Assembly: GCA_964407285.1 (NCBI GenBank)
Contig: CAYOVG010000104.1
Span: 1 to 18,685 of the forward strand
DNA length: 18,685 bases
DNA from: CAYOVG01 sp964407285
GTDB lineage: Bacteria; Desulfobacterota; Syntrophobacteria; Syntrophobacterales; Syntrophobacteraceae
Direction: 5' to 3'
Positions 8,342 through 14,527 of this stretch are shown in pieces. How positions within the stretch are numbered: the stretch's first letter is position 1; every line of letters starts with the position of its first letter. Under the pieces are notes generated by a model that worked only from the letters and a program-made list of their open reading frames with translations, was not told the DNA's origin and ran no database searches. Position numbers and translations under genes: made by a program.

Positions 8342-10690
8342 ATGGTTGTGTCGAGTGACAGCATGGTTAAGGGGAGCAGCTTGGTGCAGGGCATCCAAGG
8401 CAGGCTTGTTCTTCTCATTCTTACGCTTCTGGTCCCTATGCTCATCGTGCAGGTCTGGGTTCTCAACGACAGATTTGAGAACTACCGCAGCCAGGAATAC
8501 CAGGCGAATCTCGAAATTGCTCGTTCGGTTGCGAAAACCTTCGAAGCATTCGTGATGGACGTTGTCCACAGCGAATTGATGGCTGGACAGGCGCTGGTAG
8601 TCCACTCCGCAACCGACCAGGAGCGAACTCGGGTTCTCGATGAATTCCGTGCCGACAATCCCTCGGTCAGATATGCTTACTGGATCAATCCCCATGGGTT
8701 AGTCGTCGCATCCAGCCCACACAACATGGTCGGCATCGACGAAACCGATCGCTCGTATTACCAGGATATCGTTTCGGGAAGAGTCTGGACTGTAAGCAAC
8801 CTCTTCCTGGGGAAAATTGCAGGGAGGCCCTTCTTCGCCATCAGTCGCGGTATCAGAAATGAGAAGGGCGAGTTGCTGGGCATCGTCGTATGCTCCATAG
8901 ACCCCGACCGGCTGAATGAGGTGCTCAATTTCGACAGTTCCAGAGAGCAGTGGATCACCATTTTGGACGGCAATGGTCTGCTGGCTCATCGGTATCCGGT
9001 CACGCAGTTTACCTGGAACCAACGCCTCGTGTTGTCGGATCATCCGACGGTAAAGGACGCCCTGGACTCGAAGGAGTCGGTGACGTCCCTGGTCTCCCGA
9101 GTGACCGGTCACACGCGACTGACGGGACTCACTCCCATACGGTCCGTCGGTTGGGTCGCCGCGGCATGCAGGGAGGAAGCGGTGGTCTATTCCTACTTTC
9201 GAAAGTCGATCCTGCCTCAAGCATTCATGTTCCTGGCCATAGCGGTCCTGTCGCTCCTGGCTGCCCTGGTCATTTCAAGGAGCATTTCCACTCCGATAAG
9301 GGGTATGCGGAAGCAGCTCGTATCCATGCAAACGCCGGGATCGATTGCCGGTTTTCCCTTATTCGGCGGCCCGGTCGAGCTTTTGGAGCTTGCCGCCGCT
9401 TTTAATGCTTCATTGGAAGCCCTCCGGGAAAGCGAGGAAAATCTTCATCTGGCACTGAAAGCAGCCAGGGCTGGAGTATGGTCGTGGGACATTGCGACCG
9501 GCTCTATTTCATGGTCGTCCGACAATCACGACCTCTTCGGACTGGAGCCGACTTTGGGTACGAACATCCACGACGATTGGCAACGTTTTCTGCATCCCGA
9601 TGACCTTCCCGGCACCAACCAGGCGATCTATGACGTCTTCGAGGCCCGCACGCCCGAGTATCGGGCCGAGTTCAGGGTGGTTCATCCGAAATTGGGTACT
9701 CGATGGGTGCTCAGCATCGGCCGAGTGGAGCGTGCTCCGGACGGGGCTCCCCTGCGCATGTTGGGAATCAACCTGGACATTACCGACCGCAAGCTGGTGG
9801 AAGCGGATCTGGTGGAAAGCAATCACAAGCTGGAGAACGCCATTGAGCGCGCAAGAAGAATGACCGTTCAGGCCCAGGAGGCCAGTCGCACCAAGAGCGA
9901 GTTCCTGGCCAATATGAGTCATGAATTGCGGACGCCACTCAATGCGATTATTGGATTTAGTGAACTCTTGATTGATGAAAAAATGGGTGACCTGAGCGAT
10001 GGACAAAAGGATTTTCTGGAAAACATCCTGAGCAGCGGCCGACATCTCCTTTCCCTGATCAACGAAATCCTCGACCTTTCCAAAATCGAAGCGGGCAAGG
10101 TCCATCTCGAACTCTCGGAAGTGGAACTCGAACCCTTGCTTATGAAAAGCTTGAGGATCATGGAGGAGACGGCGCTCAAACGGGGCATCAGACTCATCGC
10201 CGAGATCGGACGGATTCCGGAGACAGTTGCAGCCGATGAGCGCAGGCTCAAACAGGTCATCTTCAACCTGCTCTCCAATGCATTGAAGTTCACCCCGGAT
10301 GGGGGAGAAGTCGTTCTTGGCTGCACCGCCGCATCTTCCAGGGAAATGCCGTTTGTGGAGATCACCGTTAGGGACTCGGGCATTGGCATCGACCAGGAGC
10401 ATCTGGAACGTATCTTCCGCCCCTTCGAGCAGGTGGAAAACGCTTTGTGCAGCAGGTATCAGGGAACCGGGTTGGGGTTAGGGCTGTCTCGAAGTCTGGT
10501 GGAGATGCACGGAGGAACGATATGGGCCGAGAGCGAGGGAAGCGGGAAAGGGAGCACGTTTAGATTTCGCCTTCCCGCAAGAGAGAAAGGGCGCCTTGGC
10601 ATCACGATTGATCTCATGGGGGCTGATTGTGAGGAGGAGTGCAAGACGGAAATCCTGAAAACGATCGATGCTTCAGGAGCGATCTCGTGA
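8342..10690 (+). CDS. Membrane sensor histidine kinase (Cache-PAS-HisKA-HATPase)
   Basis: 782 aa. Membrane segment about 21-42, then an extracytoplasmic region of about 245 residues with features of a double Cache (dCache_1) sensor, such as YAYWINPHG, 'DRSYYQDI' and 'FAISRGIRNEKGELLGIV'; second membrane segment about 290-312; a short HAMP-like linker with ISTPIRGM; PAS about 364-483 ending DITDRK; coiled coil; HisKA with His527 in SHELRTPLNAIIGF; HATPase_c with N-box FNLLSNALKFTPDGG, G1 DSGIGI (Asp678), F-box FRPFEQVE and G2 GTGLGLGLS. Family knowledge: Cache domains bind small metabolites outside the membrane and the kinase phosphorylates a response regulator. No receiver follows it on the same strand, so it is an orphan here; the receiver of the upstream EAL protein, same strand and 284 bp away, is a plausible partner (inference). 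GGGAG sits 6 nt before this ATG. A tail of about 30 residues follows the ATPase domain and matches nothing I know. Confidence 0.93.
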   Translation: MVVSSDSMVKGSSLVQGIQGRLVLLILTLLVPMLIVQVWVLNDRFENYRSQEYQANLEIARSVAKTFEAFVMDVVHSELMAGQALVVHSATDQERTRVLDEFRADNPSVRYAYWINPHGLVVASSPHNMVGIDETDRSYYQDIVSGRVWTVSNLFLGKIAGRPFFAISRGIRNEKGELLGIVVCSIDPDRLNEVLNFDSSREQWITILDGNGLLAHRYPVTQFTWNQRLVLSDHPTVKDALDSKESVTSLVSRVTGHTRLTGLTPIRSVGWVAAACREEAVVYSYFRKSILPQAFMFLAIAVLSLLAALVISRSISTPIRGMRKQLVSMQTPGSIAGFPLFGGPVELLELAAAFNASLEALRESEENLHLALKAARAGVWSWDIATGSISWSSDNHDLFGLEPTLGTNIHDDWQRFLHPDDLPGTNQAIYDVFEARTPEYRAEFRVVHPKLGTRWVLSIGRVERAPDGAPLRMLGINLDITDRKLVEADLVESNHKLENAIERARRMTVQAQEASRTKSEFLANMSHELRTPLNAIIGFSELLIDEKMGDLSDGQKDFLENILSSGRHLLSLINEILDLSKIEAGKVHLELSEVELEPLLMKSLRIMEETALKRGIRLIAEIGRIPETVAADERRLKQVIFNLLSNALKFTPDGGEVVLGCTAASSREMPFVEITVRDSGIGIDQEHLERIFRPFEQVENALCSRYQGTGLGLGLSRSLVEMHGGTIWAESEGSGKGSTFRFRLPAREKGRLGITIDLMGADCEEECKTEILKTIDASGAIS

Positions 10691-10765
10691 GAGGTGAGAG
10701 TCACCAGGGATACATTGCGGAATCCAGGAGCTATAGGCGCTCGTCCCGATTGCTGTCATTTGTAT

Positions 10766-10888
10766 TCAATCGGTCTTCTCTCGTTCGACCGTTATTTGAC
10801 TTTTCGACAATCTATTCGAGAGGCGCCCTACCGCCTCAAAAGCCTTTTTGACCATCAGCCGATCATCCTCGTCCAAAAGAACGATCAT
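10766..10888 (-). pseudogene. Truncated response regulator stub behind the PocR kinase
   Basis: A 40-codon frame starts 40 nt after the kinase stop. It begins as a receiver domain, MIVLLDEDDRLMVKKAFEA then RLSNRL, very like the first strand and helix of Rcp1-type regulators, but loses similarity after about 26 codons and stops before any phosphoacceptor site. Receivers need about 120 residues, so this cannot be a working regulator. A purine-rich GGGAGGGGGAAG lies 12 nt before the ATG. The arrangement kinase-then-small-receiver repeats the one at 1-4908, which supports decay of a former partner rather than chance. A deletion or rearrangement on the side toward 10691-10765 is the likely cause; the convergent membrane kinase gene ends only 75 bp away. 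Confidence 0.6.
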
Positions 10889-10928
10889 CGGTATTATACG
10901 CTTCCCCCTCCCTGCACGGAAACCATCC

Positions 10929-12245
10929 CTATGGGTTCAGCTTCTGCTTCTCGGGAAGCGAAAGAATAAACGTGGCCCCCTTACCCGGTGTGCTCTCCGC
11001 TGTAATAGTTCCTCCATGACGCTCGACGATTTTGCGACAAATGGCGAGCCCTATTCCGGTCCCCTCATACATACTGCTTCTGCCGTGAAGACGTTCGAAA
11101 GGCAGAAAAATTCGTTCAAGATGCCTCGCATCAAAGCCGATGCCGTTGTCCTTCACCAAAATGTCGTAGAATCCAGGCTCACCGGCTCTGCTGCCGACTT
11201 CAACCACGGGGCTTTCGCCGGGCCGATGGAATTTAAGGGCATTGCCGATGAGGTTCTGGAAGACTTGGCGCATCTGGGTCGTATCTGCCTCTATGGTGGG
11301 AAGCGGCCCCACATCCACCTTCCCCCCGTTTTTTTGGATATTGAACTCTAGATCGCTCAAGACCTCTTGGACGACTCTTCCCAGGTCTACCGGAGTAAAT
11401 GGTTTGGCCCTGGTCGTTACCCGAGAGTAGTTGAGCAAAGAATCGATCAGTTTTTGCATTCGATTTGCCGCGCTCTGCATCCGGCTCAGGTAATCCAGCC
11501 CCCGCCCGTCGAGCACAGCAGCATACCCCGTTGCGAGCGTGTCTCCAAATCCCCGGATCTTTCGAAGCGGCTCTTGCAGGTCATGGGAAGCGGCCGACGC
11601 AAAGGCTTCAAGCTCACGGTTGCTGTGCTCAAGCTTTTCCACGGTTTTGGCAAGCTCTTCGGTTCGCTCTCGGACTCGCAGTTCAAGTTCTTCGCGCGCC
11701 TCCCTCAACTCCTTTTCGACTTCCATTTGTCGGAGCTGCTTGAGCCCCAGGTCCGCCATCATTTCGGCAAAGGAGGTGAGAAAGGCGAGAATCGAGGGAA
11801 GGCTCTCTTCCGCTACGATGGGAACCTCCGAGAGTGCCTCCAGATAGGCGGCCTCGTCAAATCCAAAGTGAGCCGCCTGCCTGCGGAAAAATTCCATGTC
11901 AGGTCCCTGCACAAAAAACTGGCCGATGAAGAAGTTGGCCACATGCTCCCCTTCAATAGTGATCGGGGAGGCCGCATCGATCAGACCGTGAGGACATTGA
12001 TACATCGAGAAGCGCTTGCCTTGAAGCAGCTCGTTGGCAAGGGTCGTATCGCTCTCAATGCATTCACGACGCGAACCCGCATTTGCCCGGTGAAAGTCCG
12101 TACAGACTCGGCGCCACCGAGAGGTAACGAGGACGACTCCCTCCAGGTCGATGATAGCTGCCGGAATACCCCCGGCTTCAAAGAAGCTTTGGAGGAGGCT
12201 TTGAGTTCTCTCCACATCGATAAGATCGGTGAGCTTATATTTCAT
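10929..12245 (-). CDS. PocR-domain sensor histidine kinase (438 aa, soluble)
   Basis: Residues about 5-170 match the PocR sensory domain: 'DLIDVERTQSLLQSFFEAGG', a conserved VCTDFH with Cys48, Cys62 in REC, Cys84 in YQCPHGLIDAASPI, and then IGQFF. Coiled coil about 170-210, HisKA with His221 in SHDLQEPLRKIRGFG, and HATPase_c with N-box QNLIGNALKFH, G1 DNGIGF (Asp366), F-box FLPFERLH and G2 GTGIGLAICRKIVERHGG. The kinase core is clearly a paralogue of the large multi-PAS kinase at 226-4908. PocR domains are predicted to bind small hydrocarbon-like ligands, as in PocR of propanediol use; the three cysteines could alternatively hold a metal (inference). A GAGGAA site 5 nt before ATG 12245 fixes the start; the open frame extends upstream to 12776 but runs into IS sequence and has no support. 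The partner regulator downstream is only a stub, so this kinase may be orphaned. Confidence 0.93.
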   Translation of the reverse strand: MKYKLTDLIDVERTQSLLQSFFEAGGIPAAIIDLEGVVLVTSRWRRVCTDFHRANAGSRRECIESDTTLANELLQGKRFSMYQCPHGLIDAASPITIEGEHVANFFIGQFFVQGPDMEFFRRQAAHFGFDEAAYLEALSEVPIVAEESLPSILAFLTSFAEMMADLGLKQLRQMEVEKELREAREELELRVRERTEELAKTVEKLEHSNRELEAFASAASHDLQEPLRKIRGFGDTLATGYAAVLDGRGLDYLSRMQSAANRMQKLIDSLLNYSRVTTRAKPFTPVDLGRVVQEVLSDLEFNIQKNGGKVDVGPLPTIEADTTQMRQVFQNLIGNALKFHRPGESPVVEVGSRAGEPGFYDILVKDNGIGFDARHLERIFLPFERLHGRSSMYEGTGIGLAICRKIVERHGGTITAESTPGKGATFILSLPEKQKLNP

Positions 12246-12708
12246 AAGTATTCCTCGATACATCCTCAATGGAGCCGGTCGAGCTTCCCGAGGAACGAGC
12301 TTTGCCGCGATTTCGGAGTCAGCCCGAGACGGTTTCAAAAGCTTCATTGATGATCTTTGAGGTTTGGCCGGTCCGCACGGATCGGGTGAGAGAGCCGGCC
12401 GGTCATACTTCGACTGTTGCGGATATGACCCCGAAAGGAGTTGGCTCGACGGCCGCGCTCTCGGGGAGCAGGGTACCGGGATACTTCCCGGTCCCTGTTC
12501 TGCGATGAAGGTTTGAAACCGCTCCCCCAAGAACCATTTGCATTTCTTCCATTTTCCCAAATACTGTAATTCCCCATAAGCTAATACAGTTCTCACCCCA
12601 TGACAAGTATTCTTAAATCTGCTATCCTTTGGCCTCAGATAAAGCTCTCCAAAAGCCCTTCCGAAGTACGTCTTGTTATCCACAGAAAAGCCGGACGGAT
12701 TCTCGATA
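12246..12708. other. Upstream region of the PocR kinase (463 bp), no gene
   Basis: No convincing gene on either strand; the minus-strand open frame continuous with the kinase has no ribosome binding site upstream of 12245. It contains a long hairpin (12466-12500) and a dyad ACTGTA-N16-TACAGT (12563-12568 and 12585-12590). On the minus strand a TTGTCA followed 17 bp later by TAGCTT near the second dyad is a weak promoter possibility. The IS begins at the right border. Confidence 0.7.
12466..12500. promoter_or_regulatory. Long near-perfect hairpin upstream of the PocR kinase
   Basis: Left arm GAGCAGGG-T-ACCGGGA, loop TACT, right arm TCCCGGT-CCCTGTTC: fifteen pairs (one G-T) with a single bulged T. 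It lies 221 bp upstream of the kinase start codon. Neither side has a T run, so it is not a simple intrinsic terminator. It could be a structured 5' leader, an operator dyad, or a block to read-through from the IS transposase, which is transcribed in the same direction. Confidence 0.5.
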
Positions 12709-12730
12709 GGGTGCAGATCTTTTGAAACGA
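12709..12730 (+). repeat. Left terminal inverted repeat of the ISKra4-family element
   Basis: Begins GGGTGCAGATCTTTTG and ends AAACGA; it is the exact reverse complement of 14350-14371. Confidence 0.92.
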
Positions 12731-12751
12731 CACCCGTGAAAAGCTCCGAGT

Positions 12752-14239
12752 TCATGCCGCAGCCGCATAGCGACAAGAGTGGTTGCGTTGAAGCTCTTGT
12801 TTCCGATGGAATTTCCAGTAGGCATCCAAATCGCCACTGGAGCGTAAAGAGCGAATTCGGATTATCGCCTCGGCGCTCTTCATGCGCCGGCGAGCCCCGG
12901 TACGATCCAGTCTGTCCTTGATCAGATGACGGCAGGCGCCTTCGATCACTCCCGAAGCGATGGGAAGCCCATCGGAGAGGAAGGAGTCATATGCGAGCAT
13001 GGGACCATATTTGTCCAAGTAGTCGGCGCACTTGTCAACCGGCTTTCGCTTATTCCGGTTCAACTGATCGCAGGTGGCGCCATACCGCAAGTTTGCAACC
13101 ACACTACTCCCGGCGTCTCCTCGTAAGACCTGTAAAGCCTTCTCTTTTACCCACTCCTCGGCCTGATCACTTCCGACGGAATGAATGCAATGGGCCGCCT
13201 TCCAGAGATATTCCAGGACATGGATGAAATCCAGGACGAAAGTCATCGTTGCACGGTAGGATTGCATTACATCCATAATATCAAGGAGTTGCTGTTCGCC
13301 TCCATCCACAACGATCACCCGGTGACGGCTCTGCGTGGGATCTCTTCTTAGCGCCTCTTCAAAGGCGGCTTCTATCACGGTTCGGCTATTGTGTTCGATA
13401 CTGGCCCATACCCGCTTGTTTTGAGCTTTCACTGGAGTGGGTTTATTCTCTTTGGGTCCCATGATCTGCTCGGGTGTGCGCTCTTGAGGCGAAACAGTGT
13501 AAACTGCCACCACGGTGGCCATGCGCTTGCGGTTGGGCTTTTCACCGGGCGCCAGACGCGTTCCATGGGAATCCTTCCGCTTCTCCACGGCCTTGCGTGT
13601 GGCAGGCCGGAGGTCTTCCCGGCGCATCACGATTCCCTTGCCATCCACCGTGATGACCAACAGATCCGATGTTTTCTCCTCCACTCCCGGAAGATTGTAG
13701 AAAGCATCGAAATCTTGCGCCATGTTGGCGGTTTGCTCGATGATCCGGCGCTTGGGAATTCTGCCACCCGTTGTTCCCTGGATGCTCTCCACGCCCTCGT
13801 CAAAGGAGGAGTCGACCACTTCCCGAGCCGCCAGGCGACACAGCTCGGCGGAATAACTATTTTCGGGAAGGTTGAGTTCCGCATCCAGGGGGAACAGACT
13901 CTCAACGCCCTTGGCGCCATAGCCTTTCCTCTTGACCACCACTTGCCCGAACTCGGTCATGAGGTCTCTCTCACAGTTTTCACGACAATGGGTGCGCCTC
14001 GTCCCGTCCGCCCCCTCAACCGATTCCAACCGCTGTTCCCCCTTGGCACGTACGTCGAGATGAGCTTGAAGCAGGAGTCGGCACACCTCCGTTCCATGTT
14101 CCTTGATGAATGCGTCCACCTGATCGTGTTCCATGTGGGCCGTAGGATCATCGTGGAGTTGATGGATCATTGTCTCGAATTTGGCGCGGGCCGGCCGAAA
14201 TGCTTCGTTCACACTCTCGATATCGCACGATTGGTTCAC
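12752..14239 (-). CDS. ISKra4-family transposase (DDE)
   Basis: 495 aa from the GTG used here. The catalytic residues of a DDE transposase are visible: Asp199 in VDGKG, Asp312 in VVDGGEQQ and Glu433 in ASGVIEGACRHLIKDR, with the family-typical DFIHVLEYLWKAAH following the second Asp. The N-terminal ARAKFETMIHQL and 'LLLQAHLDVRAKGE' segments match the start of related transposases. The start is uncertain: GTG 14239 has AAGGAGA 6 nt upstream and gives a normal N-terminus; ATG 14305 has no good site; and an in-frame ATA at 14329 follows a perfect GGAGGTGATC. The gene is intact with no frameshift, so the element may still be active. It is transcribed toward the PocR kinase, and only the hairpin at 12466-12500 lies between as a possible barrier. 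Confidence 0.93.
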   Translation of the reverse strand: MNQSCDIESVNEAFRPARAKFETMIHQLHDDPTAHMEHDQVDAFIKEHGTEVCRLLLQAHLDVRAKGEQRLESVEGADGTRRTHCRENCERDLMTEFGQVVVKRKGYGAKGVESLFPLDAELNLPENSYSAELCRLAAREVVDSSFDEGVESIQGTTGGRIPKRRIIEQTANMAQDFDAFYNLPGVEEKTSDLLVITVDGKGIVMRREDLRPATRKAVEKRKDSHGTRLAPGEKPNRKRMATVVAVYTVSPQERTPEQIMGPKENKPTPVKAQNKRVWASIEHNSRTVIEAAFEEALRRDPTQSRHRVIVVDGGEQQLLDIMDVMQSYRATMTFVLDFIHVLEYLWKAAHCIHSVGSDQAEEWVKEKALQVLRGDAGSSVVANLRYGATCDQLNRNKRKPVDKCADYLDKYGPMLAYDSFLSDGLPIASGVIEGACRHLIKDRLDRTGARRRMKSAEAIIRIRSLRSSGDLDAYWKFHRKQELQRNHSCRYAAAA

Positions 14240-14330
14240 TTCCGATCTCCTTGGGCTGTAGATTGGCCATCTACAATGCCTCACCGGAGACCGATTGTCC
14301 ATCATTTTGACATTGCTGATAAAAAATATG

Positions 14331-14340
14331 GATCACCTCC
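14331..14340 (-). promoter_or_regulatory. Perfect extended Shine-Dalgarno without an ATG behind it
   Basis: Minus-strand GGAGGTGATC is the full complement of a typical 16S rRNA 3' end. The next in-frame codon at proper spacing (6 nt after GGAGG) is ATA at 14329-14327; the first ATG is over 20 nt further on. It may serve initiation at a non-standard codon or hold ribosomes back, or be a fossil. Confidence 0.4.
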
Positions 14341-14349
14341 CTTGTTCCT

Positions 14350-14371
14350 TCGTTTCAAAAGATCTGCACCC
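14350..14371 (-). repeat. Right terminal inverted repeat of the ISKra4-family element
   Basis: Exact reverse complement of 12709-12730 over 22 bp. The outermost bases on this side read CACCC, followed by the flank ATTTGAGAT. Confidence 0.92.
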
Positions 14372-14407
14372 ATTTGAGATCCATTGGAATACGGCGCAAA
14401 CCATATT

Positions 14408-14445
14408 GGGGTAACCCCAACATTCGCACGACCAGCCGCAAATCA
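14408..14445 (+). repeat. Left 38-bp terminal inverted repeat of the Tn3-family element
   Basis: Starts GGGGTAACCCC, itself a small palindrome, and ends GCAAATCA; identical to the reverse complement of 18235-18272 over all 38 bases. Similarity stops immediately inside. Confidence 0.96.
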
Positions 14446-14527
14446 TAAAATAACCAACGTCTCTATGCGGATTTCGGCCTCAATGGTCAGGGTGCCCTCT
14501 ATATTTTTGCTTAGCCGCCAACCAGGC

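Larger units (their letters stand above)
12709..14371 (-). mobile_element. ISKra4-family insertion sequence (1663 bp, complete)
   Basis: Bounded by perfect 22-bp inverted repeats that begin with GGG, as in this family, with one full-length transposase gene inside. No direct duplication is visible: the left flank ends TTCTCGATA and the right flank starts ATTTGAGAT. Some branches of the family are reported to make no duplication, so this does not by itself imply rearrangement. The element lies 464 bp upstream of the PocR kinase and only 36 bp from the Tn3-family transposon. Confidence 0.9.

Noticed and set aside
9509..10402. 297-codon frame antisense to the membrane kinase
   Set aside because: It lies opposite well conserved PAS, HisKA and ATPase motifs and has no recognisable domain.
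10693..10705. GGTGA-GAG-TCACC hairpin after the membrane kinase
   Set aside because: Five pairs and no T run; too weak to call a terminator.
12246..12776. Longer N-terminus for the PocR kinase
   Set aside because: It would begin inside the IS, lacks a ribosome binding site and has no domain; the site at 12251-12256 marks ATG 12245.
13391..14377. 328-codon plus-strand frame across the IS
   Set aside because: Antisense to the transposase and crosses the right inverted repeat; no domain.
14446..14527. Possible passenger gene inside the transposon
   Set aside because: Only 82 bp here and 22 bp at the other end; no frame of use.
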